A stretch of 64,000 nucleotides of DNA from Chryseobacterium jejuense. GTDB lineage: Bacteria; Bacteroidota; Bacteroidia; Flavobacteriales; Weeksellaceae. A program made the position numbers and the translations under genes. The stretch lies in assembly GCF_900100075.1 (NCBI RefSeq), contig NZ_FNEG01000003.1, positions 248,001-312,000 of the forward strand, read 5' to 3'. Below are positions 34,894-43,533 of this stretch, piece by piece (position 1 is the first letter of the stretch; every line of letters starts with the position of its first letter). The notes below the pieces were generated by a model that saw only the letters and a list, made by a program, of their open reading frames with translations, had not been told where the DNA came from and searched no databases.

Positions 34894-34934
34894 GCCACTA
34901 ATGCATGAATAAAAAGAATTCGTGCATTAGTGGC
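34894..34934. repeat. Intergenic palindrome
   Basis: GCCACTAATGCATGAAT at 34894-34910 and ATTCGTGCATTAGTGGC at 34918-34934 pair at 16 of 17 positions. It belongs to a repeat type seen elsewhere in the window (compare GTACATTCGTGGC at 4531 and 25405). The rest of the 359-bp gap between the AraC-type gene and ssb (34807-35165) has no coding potential that I can see; it is AT-rich with CTACAACTTTGCAAC about 70 nt before ssb. Confidence 0.5.
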
Positions 34935-35165
34935 TAATTACTTTATATCCTTCCATTTTTCAAATTGAAACATTATTTTTTACTATTTAAAGCAAGTGTT
35001 CCTAAATACTTTTAATTATCATTATCCGATAACAAACGACTACAAACGAATTTAAATAGTTTATAACCGACTGAGCTTTGGTGAGATCTACAACTTTGCA
35101 ACAGAGATTTGAGAAAACAGTGAACGTCTCTTATCTGAAATATTAATCATTAAAATCTAAAAGTT

Positions 35166-35498
35166 ATGTCACTAAGAAACAAAGTAACATTAATTGGTTA
35201 CACAGGTAAAGAAGTTGAAATGGTAAACTTCGAAAACGGAAATGTAAAAGCGAGTGTATCTTTAGCTACAAGCGATCATTACACAAACGCTAAAGGCGAA
35301 AAGGTAGAAGAGACGCAATGGCACAATCTGATTGCTTTCGGGAAAGTTGCAGAAATTATGGAAAAGTATGTTCCTAAAGGAAAAGAAATTGCCATTGAAG
35401 GTAAGCTTATGTACAGATCTTATGATGATAAGGATGGCGTAAAGCGTTACATTACGGAAATTAGAGTAGACGAGATCCTGTTGTTGGGAGGTAAATAA
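35166..35498 (+). CDS. ssb: Single-stranded DNA-binding protein, short form
   Basis: The 110 residues form an OB-fold SSB: SLRNKVTLIGYTGKEVEM is the N-terminal strand, ASVSLATSDHYTNAKGEKVEETQWHNLIAFGKVAEIMEKYVPKGKEIAIEGKL is the core and the tetramer surface, and YITEIRVDEILLL is the last strand. It ends there, without the long Gly-rich linker and acidic DDDIPF-type tip that SSB uses to bind repair proteins. It is therefore a compact form, perhaps an accessory SSB; the main ssb gene is probably elsewhere. It is 14 bp upstream of the HRDC gene. Confidence 0.93.
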   Translation: MSLRNKVTLIGYTGKEVEMVNFENGNVKASVSLATSDHYTNAKGEKVEETQWHNLIAFGKVAEIMEKYVPKGKEIAIEGKLMYRSYDDKDGVKRYITEIRVDEILLLGGK

Positions 35499-35512
35499 TT
35501 CTAAAAACTCAA

Positions 35513-35968
35513 ATGATGAAAGTAAAAGTTTTTAAGATCAGGCTTCCGGAAGAATTACTCTACAGAGATCAGAAAATGCTGGATGATTTCCTGGAAAGAA
35601 ACGAGATTATAAAAGTGGAGACTGCTTTTGTAAATGATGAATGTTATTGGTCTGTGATCTTGTATTTTGAAGAACTTAAATTAGTCAAAAATACAGTGAA
35701 AGAACCAAAGGTTGTTAAATACTCTGCAGATAATGATTTCCTGAATCCCGATGAAGAACAAATTCTCAATGCCCTGAAACTTTGGAGATCGGAGAAAGCG
35801 AGAGAACAAAATCTGCCTACTTACTTCATAGCAAGCAACAAAGAGCTGATGTCTGTAGCCAAGTATAAACCTGCCAAAAAAGAAGAACTGCTGGAGATTA
35901 AAGGTTTCGGAAAACATAAGATTGAAAATTATGGTGAAGAAATACTGGAAATCCTTGAAAGTGTATGA
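35513..35968 (+). CDS. HRDC-domain protein
   Basis: The protein has 151 residues. An N-terminal alpha/beta half (VKVFKIRLPEELLYRDQKMLDDFLERNEIIKVETAFVNDECYWSVILYFEE) is followed by an HRDC domain (EEQILNALKLWRSEKAREQNLPTYFIASNKELMSVAKYKPAKKEELLEIKGFGKHKIENYGEEILEIL). HRDC domains bind DNA in RecQ helicases and RNase D, but here there is no helicase. With ssb 14 bp upstream it may take part in single-strand DNA handling. The function is inferred from domain and context. Confidence 0.88.
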   Translation: MMKVKVFKIRLPEELLYRDQKMLDDFLERNEIIKVETAFVNDECYWSVILYFEELKLVKNTVKEPKVVKYSADNDFLNPDEEQILNALKLWRSEKAREQNLPTYFIASNKELMSVAKYKPAKKEELLEIKGFGKHKIENYGEEILEILESV

Positions 35969-36001
35969 TTTTTCGGAATAAATGATTCTATTAACTTTCC
36001 G

Positions 36002-36032
36002 AGCTGGAGAAGATTGTTTCTCCAGCTTTTTT
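36002..36032 (+). terminator. Terminator of the ssb-HRDC unit
   Basis: AGCTGGAGAA pairs with TTCTCCAGCT, followed by T6. Confidence 0.85.
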
Positions 36033-36060
36033 ATACTGTGTAAAATTCCTTGCAATTCCG

Positions 36061-36068
36061 TACTTTTG
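36061..36068 (+). promoter_or_regulatory. Possible -7 box (TACTTTTG) of hisS
   Basis: An exact TAnnTTTG match ends 25 nt upstream of the hisS start. The -33 element is not convincing. Confidence 0.45.
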
Positions 36069-36093
36069 TACTTATCAAAATGACATACAATAA

Positions 36094-37461
36094 ATGAAGC
36101 CAAGTTTAGCAAAAGGAACGAGAGATTTTACAGCACAGGAAGTGTCCAGAAGAAAATATATCATTAATATTCTACAGAATAATTTTGAGTTATTCGGTTT
36201 TCAGCCATTGGAAACACCAAGCTTTGAAAATCTTTCTACTTTAACAGGAAAGTACGGAGAAGAAGGTGATCGCTTGATTTTTAAAATTCTGAATTCAAGC
36301 ATTAATGAAGCAAAAGATGATAAAAAACATCAAATGCTTAATGACTTTCAGAGAGCATTGGAGAAACCTTTCAGTTCAGAAAGTTTAACTGATAAAGCGC
36401 TTCGTTATGACCTTACCGTACCTTTTGCAAGATTTGTAGCAATGAATCATGGGAAGTTAACATTTCCATTCAAGCGTTTCCAGATCCAACCGGTATGGAG
36501 AGCAGACAGACCTCAGAAAGGAAGATACAGAGAATTTTATCAGTGTGATGCAGACGTCGTAGGAAGCGAAAGCTTATTGCAGGAAGTGGATCTGGTTCAA
36601 TTATATCTAAAATCATTTGCTGATCTGAAAGTACCTGTTACCATTCATATGAACAACAGAAAGATCCTTTCCGGATTAGCTGAATATGCAGGAATTACAG
36701 ATAAACTGATTGATTTTACAGTAGCTTTAGATAAGTTGGATAAAATTGGAAAAGAAGGAGTTGTTAAAGAATTATTAGAAAGAGAAATCTCTCAGGAATC
36801 TATTGATAAATTAGACTTTTTATTCAGCCAGTCTGACGATGCCCTGGAAAATCTTCTTCAATTAAAAGAAAAGTTCGCAGGTAATGAGATTGGCCTGCAA
36901 GGAGTAGAAGAGTTGGAATTCGTTCTTACACAATCTATGAACCTTGGTGTTGATATGCAGAATCTAGTATTCAATATTACCTTAGCAAGAGGTCTTGATT
37001 ATTATACCGGAGCCATTTTCGAAGTGAAAGCAGATGAGGTGGCTATGGGCTCTATTGGAGGCGGTGGTAGATATGACAACCTTACAGAAGTGTTTGGGGT
37101 GAAAAATATCCCGGGAATCGGTATTTCATTCGGACTAGACAGAATTTACCTGGTCATGGAAGAATTGAATCTTTTCCCTGAAGAGGCTTCTTCTAAAATA
37201 GAATATTTGTTTGCTAATTTTGGAGGTGAAGAAACTATAGAGGCTCTGAAATTAATCATGCAACTAAGATCAAAAGGTATTTCAGCAGAATTGTATCCTG
37301 AAAATGCAAAAATCAACAAACAATTTACTTATGCTGAGAAAAAAGGAATTAAGCACCTTGTATTCTTAGGCGAAGAGGAAATAAAAAATGGAACGGTTAC
37401 TTTCAAAGATCTTGAAGCCGGAGAACAAAAGACTGTTTCTTTGGATGAGTTCTTAGGATAA
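36094..37461 (+). CDS. hisS: Histidyl-tRNA synthetase
   Basis: This class II aminoacyl-tRNA synthetase charges tRNA-His. The 455 residues match the family. [11 protein letters not shown] is the N-terminal start of the class II core. Motif 2 is [29 protein letters not shown], and the histidine-binding [14 protein letters not shown] and [15 protein letters not shown] (motif 3) are intact. The C-terminal anticodon domain is present. It is essential and cytoplasmic. The first gene of the PH/SHOCT array begins only 25 bp downstream on the same strand, so read-through is plausible. Confidence 0.97.
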   Translation: MKPSLAKGTRDFTAQEVSRRKYIINILQNNFELFGFQPLETPSFENLSTLTGKYGEEGDRLIFKILNSSINEAKDDKKHQMLNDFQRALEKPFSSESLTDKALRYDLTVPFARFVAMNHGKLTFPFKRFQIQPVWRADRPQKGRYREFYQCDADVVGSESLLQEVDLVQLYLKSFADLKVPVTIHMNNRKILSGLAEYAGITDKLIDFTVALDKLDKIGKEGVVKELLEREISQESIDKLDFLFSQSDDALENLLQLKEKFAGNEIGLQGVEELEFVLTQSMNLGVDMQNLVFNITLARGLDYYTGAIFEVKADEVAMGSIGGGGRYDNLTEVFGVKNIPGIGISFGLDRIYLVMEELNLFPEEASSKIEYLFANFGGEETIEALKLIMQLRSKGISAELYPENAKINKQFTYAEKKGIKHLVFLGEEEIKNGTVTFKDLEAGEQKTVSLDEFLG

Positions 37462-37486
37462 GAGAACAGTAAAGCTAAACCCCATT

Positions 37487-38215
37487 ATGGAAAATTGTAT
37501 AGGTTGTTTAGTCTCACTAAAAAATGTATCCGGCTTTTTTTCTGCAACAGAAGAGTTGGCAGATAACACTTATCTATGCAATGGCTGCGGCGCAAAAACA
37601 AGGGATATTCTTAAAATTATAGATGTTTTTCATACCGGATCATTTCAAAACTATAGTTCTTTTCAAGTTCAGGAACTGTTGGCCAAAGGAATAAGGTTTG
37701 AAAAGTTTAGCAACCAATTTGTAGAAAAGTATAATGTTCTTTTATCTCAAAATTCAGCAATTAAGAAATTGTTTAATGTCCTTTGGGATAATGAAAATAT
37801 TGTACATGCTTCAAATGCAGTCTATAGTAATAATTTTGGTGTTTTAGTTGTAACAGATCGAAGACTTATGTTTATGGGAGCAGATTTAGAGATCAAACTT
37901 CCTGAAATAATTGATTATAATGAAATAATTTCGGTAGATCTAGTAGCTGAAATGAGTCATATAAAAGTCACTACTTCCGAAAATATTTTTAATTTTTCAG
38001 ATGTTCTCAATGAAACTGAAAAGTGTTTAGCTGAAATAGAAAAACAAATAGAACTTGTAAAAGATAAAAAGCTTACCGAAGACCGGGCTTTCCACAATAA
38101 TAATGAGCCATCGCTTTTTGATATTTTGGAAAGACTTGGTAGCTTCAGGCAGAATGGGGTGATTACTGACACCGAATTTACTGAACAAAAGAAAAAAATA
38201 CTGGAACAACTTTAA
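37487..38215 (+). CDS. Ribbon-PH-SHOCT protein 1
   Basis: The protein has 242 residues. It starts with a Cys4 ribbon (CxxC at 4/7 and CxxC at 31/34) of DUF4428-like pattern. A PH-like beta domain lies around 100-170 (NIVHASNAVYSNNFGVLVVTDRRLMFMGADLEIKLPEIIDYNEII), and the SHOCT motif is at the C-terminus (FDILERLGSFRQNGVITDTEFTEQKKKILEQL). The first of seven related genes in this region, it lies 25 bp after hisS. PH-like domains may bind membrane lipids or proteins, and SHOCT motifs may oligomerise; neither has been shown here. The protein is soluble. Confidence 0.8.
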   Translation: MENCIGCLVSLKNVSGFFSATEELADNTYLCNGCGAKTRDILKIIDVFHTGSFQNYSSFQVQELLAKGIRFEKFSNQFVEKYNVLLSQNSAIKKLFNVLWDNENIVHASNAVYSNNFGVLVVTDRRLMFMGADLEIKLPEIIDYNEIISVDLVAEMSHIKVTTSENIFNFSDVLNETEKCLAEIEKQIELVKDKKLTEDRAFHNNNEPSLFDILERLGSFRQNGVITDTEFTEQKKKILEQL

Positions 38216-38233
38216 AAGACTAATTTAAAAAAG

Positions 38234-38917
38234 ATGAGTAGTTGCGCCATTTGCGAAAGTATAGTTTCCCTGAACTCCGGAATACTTTTAAATAATGTTG
38301 AAATTTGCAGTGATTGTAAATCTAAACTTGATAAGGTATACCGTGGATTCTCTTTAAACAGCAGTCAGTTCAGTGTACATCAAGCCAAAAGATTATTAAA
38401 GAAAGAGAGGAATGTTCGTCAGTTTAAAACTGATGTACTCAAAATCAATCCGAGTCTTTCTGATTATTCAGGGTCTGCTTTATGGGATATTTTTGAAACC
38501 ATTCAGGAAGATAAACTTATTCATATTGTTTTTGGAAAACACCGTCAACGAGGGTATGGAACTTTTGTTTCTACGGATAAAAGATTGATTTTCATTGATG
38601 CCGGAACTGATGAGATCATATTTAAAGAAGTTGTTGCTCTTGAAGATATGAGTTCAATTGATTTTTCGCCTTTAACTAATATAATAACAGTCTCTATTTC
38701 CTCAAGAGTAATTGAAATTACATTGGATCATCCACAATATGGATTACCCTTTTGTGAAGCTGTACGTCAGTTTATCAATAATTCTAGAAAAATAAATACT
38801 ACTGAAGTTACCGCAATTCTGGACCTAGTAGAAAGACTTGGTAAATTGAGACAGAGCAATATTCTGACTGAGGAGGAATTTCTACAAGAAAAAGCTAAAC
38901 TATTTAGTAAAATATAA
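38234..38917 (+). CDS. Ribbon-PH-SHOCT protein 2
   Basis: The protein has 227 residues and lies 18 bp after gene 1. It has cysteines at 4, 7, 25 and 28. The PH-like domain contains LIHIVFGKHRQRGYGTFVSTDKRLIFIDAGTDEIIFKEVVALEDMSS, and the SHOCT motif is LVERLGKLRQSNILTEEEFLQEKAKLFSKI. The pattern [FI]VSTDKRL[IM]FI is the most constant part across the array. It is co-transcribed with genes 1 and 3. Confidence 0.8.
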   Translation: MSSCAICESIVSLNSGILLNNVEICSDCKSKLDKVYRGFSLNSSQFSVHQAKRLLKKERNVRQFKTDVLKINPSLSDYSGSALWDIFETIQEDKLIHIVFGKHRQRGYGTFVSTDKRLIFIDAGTDEIIFKEVVALEDMSSIDFSPLTNIITVSISSRVIEITLDHPQYGLPFCEAVRQFINNSRKINTTEVTAILDLVERLGKLRQSNILTEEEFLQEKAKLFSKI

Positions 38918-38936
38918 TATTCCCGATTATTTCATT

Positions 38937-39428
38937 ATGCAAAATATAAAGTATCAAATCAAATATATTAATCCGGATCTATTGTTATGGGCATCAGAAG
39001 ATATAGAACAGCTTTCGGATATTCTGATGGAAGATGAGAAAATGATTCATATTATAGATGGGCTGTTTGATGGAACGGCTGGTCTTCTTTTTTCAACAGA
39101 TCGCCGTATTATTTTTAAAGGCCTTGGTTTAGACTTTATAGAAGTAATTCCACATGAAAAAATTACGCTGATACAATATGTGGATTCTCAGAAAATTATT
39201 GAATTGGCTACCGAAGAACAGAAATATATGTTTGAAAAGAGTGATCCTTATTTTGCAGATCAGTTTTGTAAAACAGTTAAGACATTTCTTAAAGGAGAGG
39301 AAATTATAGAGATTTCTAAAGATTCTATTTTTGAACTTTTAGAGAGGCTTGGAAAACTGAAGGAGAGTGGAATTCTTACAAATGAAGAATTTACAGAACA
39401 AAAGCAGAAACTTCTGGATAAATTATAA
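38937..39428 (+). CDS. PH-SHOCT protein 3, lacks the zinc ribbon
   Basis: The protein has 163 residues and lies 19 bp after gene 2. It begins directly with the region before the PH-like domain (WASEDIEQLSDILMEDEKMIHIIDGLFDGTAGLLFSTDRRIIFKGLG) and has the SHOCT motif at the C-terminus (ELLERLGKLKESGILTNEEFTEQKQKLLDKL). The absence of the Cys4 ribbon suggests a truncated or specialised form; gene 176 residues long at 43534-44064 has the same layout. A terminator follows. Confidence 0.78.
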   Translation: MQNIKYQIKYINPDLLLWASEDIEQLSDILMEDEKMIHIIDGLFDGTAGLLFSTDRRIIFKGLGLDFIEVIPHEKITLIQYVDSQKIIELATEEQKYMFEKSDPYFADQFCKTVKTFLKGEEIIEISKDSIFELLERLGKLKESGILTNEEFTEQKQKLLDKL

Positions 39429-39442
39429 ATTCTATAGTAAAT

Positions 39443-39481
39443 AAAAAACGGCTCAGGATACTAAATCTTGAGCCGTTTTTT
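39443..39481 (+). terminator. Terminator after PH-SHOCT gene 3
   Basis: AAAAAACGGCTCA pairs with TGAGCCGTTTTTT. It works on both strands, so it also ends the pseudogene's strand. Confidence 0.85.
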
Positions 39482-39499
39482 ATTTTAAAGTAGGTTCTT

Positions 39500-39768
39500 T
39501 TAATATCTTGAAAGAGGTTGTGTACTGCACCAGAAAGAGCCACCAAAGCTTCTGCTTATGGAGAAGTCTATGTATTCTACTTTCTGAAGCTCCGGAAACG
39601 CATCAGCATGATCTTTTCCTCTGTTTTCAAAGTTTTCCTGTACGGCTTCCTGAGTCAAAAATCTAAGATCTTCTAGGCGGGGTTCTTTGGGATAACCAAA
39701 TTCCGATGTGCTAATACAACCTTTTTCAGCGGAGCAAATTCATTTTCAACAAAAATCATAGAATTCAT
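39500..39768 (-). pseudogene. Remnant of an amidinotransferase-like gene
   Basis: On the minus strand ATG at 39768 opens MNSMIFVENEFAPLKKVVLA, like the start of arginine deiminase/amidinotransferase-family proteins. After one missing base in GCACATCGG the frame continues as SEFGYPKEPRLEDLRFLTQEAVQENFENRGKDHADAFPELQKVEYIDF. A jump of most of the gene then leads to SFGGSFWCSTQPLSRY and a stop, which resembles the family's C-terminal catalytic G-x-H-C-x-T segment, with Trp in place of His. So the N-terminal and C-terminal ends are preserved and the middle is deleted. The remaining 39769-40027 looks empty. Confidence 0.65.
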
Positions 39769-40027
39769 TTTTACATGTAACCGATATCAATTATTAAACT
39801 GTTCGTTTCATGAAATAGTTTTAAAAACCAAATTTCAATCAGAATAGAAGTGAATTACTAGTTAAGATAGGTTAATTTTAAGAGAAGAGGAAAAAAATAC
39901 CTGAAAAAAGAGAAGTTTTAAATATTTTTGAGGGTAAATATAGAATCAGAATTTGTAATTTGGGCTCAGAGAATAAAAAACAGACTCAAACTGTTTTAGT
40001 CCATATCATTTAAAAATTAAAAACCAG

Positions 40028-40906
40028 ATGAATACTATTTGCGCATTATGCGGAACTCCGCTTACCTCTACGGATATGCTTGTTGGGAAAAATAAACTTG
40101 CAGATGGCGGCTACTTGTGTGCTGAATGTTTTAATAAAGCAATTACGATTAATAGAGACCTTGCCAATAATCTACATCAGTTCTATTTTGCTGAAATAAC
40201 AGGAATGTTCCTTAAAAGTAAAATTGATGCAAGTCAGAATCCGGGAAGTTCTCCTTACTCAGGAGCGAGTAATTATGAATATGATGCACCTACCAGATTA
40301 GATGAAATAAAAGATCAGATTGTATCCCTTAAAGCCAGATTAAGTGTTTTGGCCAATGAAGAAGTAAATGAACTGGATAAAGTTCTGGATCAGAATGAAA
40401 GATTGATTGCTATTGCAGAATGTATCAATCTTCATAATAAAAGGGAAGGAATTATTTTTTCAACCCAATGGAGAGTAATTTTCATGGATAAAAAATTCCT
40501 CGGTGGAATGGTTAAAAATGAATATACCCATAAAGATATTACTTCTCTGGATCAGGTTGAAAATCTTTTATACTCCGTATTAAGAGTCAATACAAGAGGA
40601 GGAACTGTTGAGTTTAAACTGCATAATAAAAGTGATGGAAGAACATTCTGTGATACGGTGAACGGACAGATCAGAGAACCGGAAAGACCATCCCATCAGC
40701 AAGCCACGCAGCCACAATCATTCTTTCAAAATGTTCCGAGTCCGGCACCTCAAAGTATATCCAGCCAAAGTGCATCTAATACACCGAAAAGTTCCTCGGA
40801 AGATATTTTCGAGCAACTGGAAAAACTTGGAAAACTAAGACAGATGGGGGTTTTAAGTGAGGAAGAGTTCTCAATTCAGAAAGCGAAATTATTAGAAAGA
40901 CTTTAA
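40028..40906 (+). CDS. Ribbon-PH-SHOCT protein 4
   Basis: The protein has 292 residues. Cysteines at 5/8 and 31/34 (CALCGTPLTSTDMLVGKNKLADGGYLCAEC) fit the DUF4428-like ribbon. The PH-like domain has LIAIAECINLHNKREGIIFSTQWRVIFMDKKFLGG. A Pro/Gln/Ser linker (SHQQATQPQSFFQNVPSPAP) leads to the SHOCT motif (IFEQLEKLGKLRQMGVLSEEEFSIQKAKLLERL). It is separated from gene 3 by 600 bp with a pseudogene and from gene 5 by 146 bp. Confidence 0.82.
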   Translation: MNTICALCGTPLTSTDMLVGKNKLADGGYLCAECFNKAITINRDLANNLHQFYFAEITGMFLKSKIDASQNPGSSPYSGASNYEYDAPTRLDEIKDQIVSLKARLSVLANEEVNELDKVLDQNERLIAIAECINLHNKREGIIFSTQWRVIFMDKKFLGGMVKNEYTHKDITSLDQVENLLYSVLRVNTRGGTVEFKLHNKSDGRTFCDTVNGQIREPERPSHQQATQPQSFFQNVPSPAPQSISSQSASNTPKSSSEDIFEQLEKLGKLRQMGVLSEEEFSIQKAKLLERL

Positions 40907-41052
40907 AAATGTAACAGACTCTGTAGGATTTTAATGATGATTTAAAATAAGTTAGTTAAAAATAGATCATGATTTAGAATCTGGATTGATACAAAACAGA
41001 ACGGTAGTTGTTATCTTTTCTGATTTAAAAAACTTTTAAACATAAAACTAGA

Positions 41053-41940
41053 ATGAACACAAGTTGTGCTCTTTGTGGAATACCTTTAACCCCTATGGAT
41101 ACCGTTTTGGGAGAAAATAAACTTTCAGATGGTGGAATATTATGCAATAAATGCCTGAATAAGGCAACGGCTGTTAATCAAGATCTGGTGAATGGTCTCA
41201 TCAATTACAGCTTGACAGAAATAAGGGATTTAGTATGGAGTGAAAGTATTGAGGAAATAGAGGAAGTTGAAGAAGAGTCTATCGTAGAGACTTCAGTTTC
41301 CCGAACTACCATAACATTTTCTCATTCGGTTCGGTTTTCCATTGATAATGCCAAACCTAGAAGATCAGAAGAAATTAAAGATCAGATCTTTGATTTAGAT
41401 GCTAAACTCAGTGCATCTGTGAACAACGAAGTGGATGAACTGGTGAATATTTTAAGTACATATGAAAAGCTTATTGCGATAGCTGATGCAAAGTATGTAC
41501 ATAACAAGATGAACGGCCTTCTGCTAGCAACACAGCATAGAGTGGTTTTTCTTAACAAAGGCTTTTTTGGAAATCTATATCAAAATGAATTTCAATATCA
41601 GGATATCAATTCTATTTTACATGACCCGGAAGAAAGTTCGAACCAGCTAAAGATGTTTATCAATGGATCTGAGGCTGATTTCATATTTAAAAATAAAAAT
41701 AATGCCCAACTATTTTGTGATGCGATAAAAGATTATGCAAACAGTTCCAAAAACCAATTAAAACCAAGCGCAACACATCCGGAACCAAAATCTCCTATAT
41801 TTAAACCAGAGCCACCACAAAAAGAAGACCCTTCAACAGTTTTTGATAAGCTCGAAAAATTAGGAAGATTGAAAGAAAGCGGAATCTTAACCGATGAAGA
41901 ATTTGCAGAGCAGAAGAAAAAACTGCTGGATAAATTATAA
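41053..41940 (+). CDS. Ribbon-PH-SHOCT protein 5
   Basis: The protein has 295 residues. Its ribbon (CALCGIPLTPMDTVLGENKLSDGGILCNKC) is very close to that of gene 6, also at nucleotide level, so the two are recent duplicates. An acidic insert (EEIEEVEEESIVE) follows, then the PH-like domain (LIAIADAKYVHNKMNGLLLATQHRVVFLNKGFFGN) and the SHOCT motif (FDKLEKLGRLKESGILTDEEFAEQKKKLLDKL). It is 11 bp upstream of gene 6, so they are co-transcribed. Confidence 0.82.
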   Translation: MNTSCALCGIPLTPMDTVLGENKLSDGGILCNKCLNKATAVNQDLVNGLINYSLTEIRDLVWSESIEEIEEVEEESIVETSVSRTTITFSHSVRFSIDNAKPRRSEEIKDQIFDLDAKLSASVNNEVDELVNILSTYEKLIAIADAKYVHNKMNGLLLATQHRVVFLNKGFFGNLYQNEFQYQDINSILHDPEESSNQLKMFINGSEADFIFKNKNNAQLFCDAIKDYANSSKNQLKPSATHPEPKSPIFKPEPPQKEDPSTVFDKLEKLGRLKESGILTDEEFAEQKKKLLDKL

Positions 41941-41951
41941 AAAATAAAAAA

Positions 41952-42812
41952 ATGAGTAATATTTGTTCATTGTGTACTACAGAATTAACCTCTATGGATA
42001 AGCTTTTAGGAGAAAATAAGCTTTCAGATGGCGGAGTATTATGCAATAAATGTTTAGATAAAATAAGTTACATCAATCAGGAAGTACTGTATAATCTTAA
42101 TCAGTTCAATATTGATGATATCCATCGTATCGTTCAGAATAAAGATACAGAACAAAACTCCCTTGCAGTAACAACGCAGGAAAACCTTCCTATGGCTGTA
42201 GCTGAAGAACCTCAACATATTTCTAAGGAAGAATTTAAAAGGAGAAAACAAAAGATAATAGCTGAACTGGAAAAACTGAATGCCAACCTTTCCGTATTTA
42301 CAAAAGGAGAGGTTAAAGAGTTGCCTTCTCTGATTCCCGAAGATGAGAAGATTTTAGGCATTACAGATGCTCAGTTTGTCAATACACTGGCTGCAGGAAT
42401 ACTGGTGGCAACCTCTAAAAGAATGATCTCTGTTTCAAAAGCAATGTTTGGAGCAGCTAAAATTAATGATTATTCTAATGAAATGATCAAGTCGGTAAGT
42501 TTTGTAACCAATCCGAGATCTCCAATCATTAAGCTACATCTTGACGAAAGAGTGGTAGAATTTGAATGTTTTATGGATAAAGAAGATGCTGAAAAGTTCT
42601 ATGATATCATAAGACCTATTTATAATAATCCGGTACAGCAACCTCAGCAACAAACAGATCCTGTAAATACCAATACCAGTACAAATACAACCATAAATTC
42701 AACACTCTCACTTGATATTCTTGAACAGCTGGAAAAACTTGGAAAACTGAGAGAAAACGGAATCCTTACAGATGCTGAATTTACGGCGCAAAAAAAGAAA
42801 CTGCTGGGATAA
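41952..42812 (+). CDS. Ribbon-PH-SHOCT protein 6
   Basis: The protein has 286 residues. The ribbon is CSLCTTELTSMDKLLGENKLSDGGVLCNKC. A basic stretch (KEEFKRRKQKIIAELEKL) precedes the PH-like domain (ILGITDAQFVNTLAAGILVATSKRMISVSKAMFG). A Pro/Gln/Asn/Thr-rich linker leads to the SHOCT motif (ILEQLEKLGKLRENGILTDAEFTAQKKKLLG). The C-terminus stops two residues earlier than in its paralogues (LLG against LLDKL): one extra G in CTGGGATAA ends the frame. Confidence 0.82.
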   Translation: MSNICSLCTTELTSMDKLLGENKLSDGGVLCNKCLDKISYINQEVLYNLNQFNIDDIHRIVQNKDTEQNSLAVTTQENLPMAVAEEPQHISKEEFKRRKQKIIAELEKLNANLSVFTKGEVKELPSLIPEDEKILGITDAQFVNTLAAGILVATSKRMISVSKAMFGAAKINDYSNEMIKSVSFVTNPRSPIIKLHLDERVVEFECFMDKEDAEKFYDIIRPIYNNPVQQPQQQTDPVNTNTSTNTTINSTLSLDILEQLEKLGKLRENGILTDAEFTAQKKKLLG

Positions 42813-42839
42813 TTAATATAAAACCTTTAACACCAAATC

Positions 42840-43475
42840 ATGAAGGATAAAACGGAAATTGTAAAAAACTGGCTTAGAGGATGGTGCTTATCAAGAGAAG
42901 TATCCTTTCCTGTTCAGTATAAATCTGGATTTAATGTATTCGTGGGGGATGAAACACAGAAAGAACGATATGTTTTTCCTGAACTTAACGAAGATTTTTT
43001 TCAGCTTGCCCAGTCAATTAATGAACCCTGGGTCCATCTGAAAATAAGTACTTCTCCCGATCAGTTTATAGGAAGTATCCCTGAAAAATGGCAACTACAG
43101 GCTCAAGGATATCTGATGACTTGTTTTCACCCCATGATTTTCCCGGAAATCAGTCTGGCAGAAGGGTATCATTTGGAATTTTCAGAATACAATACAACTT
43201 TTGTGGTAAGAATTGTAGCAGAAAATGGTGAACAGGCTTCTATTGGTCGTGTTTCTCTGATAGATGATGTTGCCGTTTATGATAGGATTATTACCGAAAT
43301 AAATCACCAAAGGAAAGGACTGGCCTCTTTTTTATTAAAAGAACTGGAGAAAATCGCCTTATCGAAAGGGTTTGCTAATAATCTTTTGGTAGCTACAGAA
43401 GAGGGGAAACTATTATATGAAAATTTAGGCTGGAAAGTGTATGCTTTGCATTCCTCTATTGTCATTCCGGCTTAA
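42840..43475 (+). CDS. GNAT-family acetyltransferase
   Basis: The protein has 211 residues. The C-terminal half has GNAT features: VRIVAENGEQASIGRVSLIDDVAVYDRIITEINHQRKGLASFLLKELEKIALSKG, where the QRKGLA loop binds acetyl-CoA, and LLVATEEGKLLYENLGWKVY is the terminal motif. The N-terminal half (about 110 residues) is a separate alpha/beta part with WVHLKISTSPDQFIGSIPEKW. It is inside the array, 27 bp after gene 6 and 58 bp before the next gene, so it is probably co-expressed with it. The substrate is unknown. Confidence 0.82.
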   Translation: MKDKTEIVKNWLRGWCLSREVSFPVQYKSGFNVFVGDETQKERYVFPELNEDFFQLAQSINEPWVHLKISTSPDQFIGSIPEKWQLQAQGYLMTCFHPMIFPEISLAEGYHLEFSEYNTTFVVRIVAENGEQASIGRVSLIDDVAVYDRIITEINHQRKGLASFLLKELEKIALSKGFANNLLVATEEGKLLYENLGWKVYALHSSIVIPA

Positions 43476-43533
43476 GGTGAATGTTTTTATTAAATTGAAA
43501 AGAAATAGTAATGTAAGCTCATAAACTATAACA

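Noticed and set aside
35080..35165. CTACAACTTTGCAAC upstream of ssb as a -7 box
   Set aside because: The match to TAnnTTTG is imperfect (CAACTTTG) and the spacing to the nearest TTTGG is too short.
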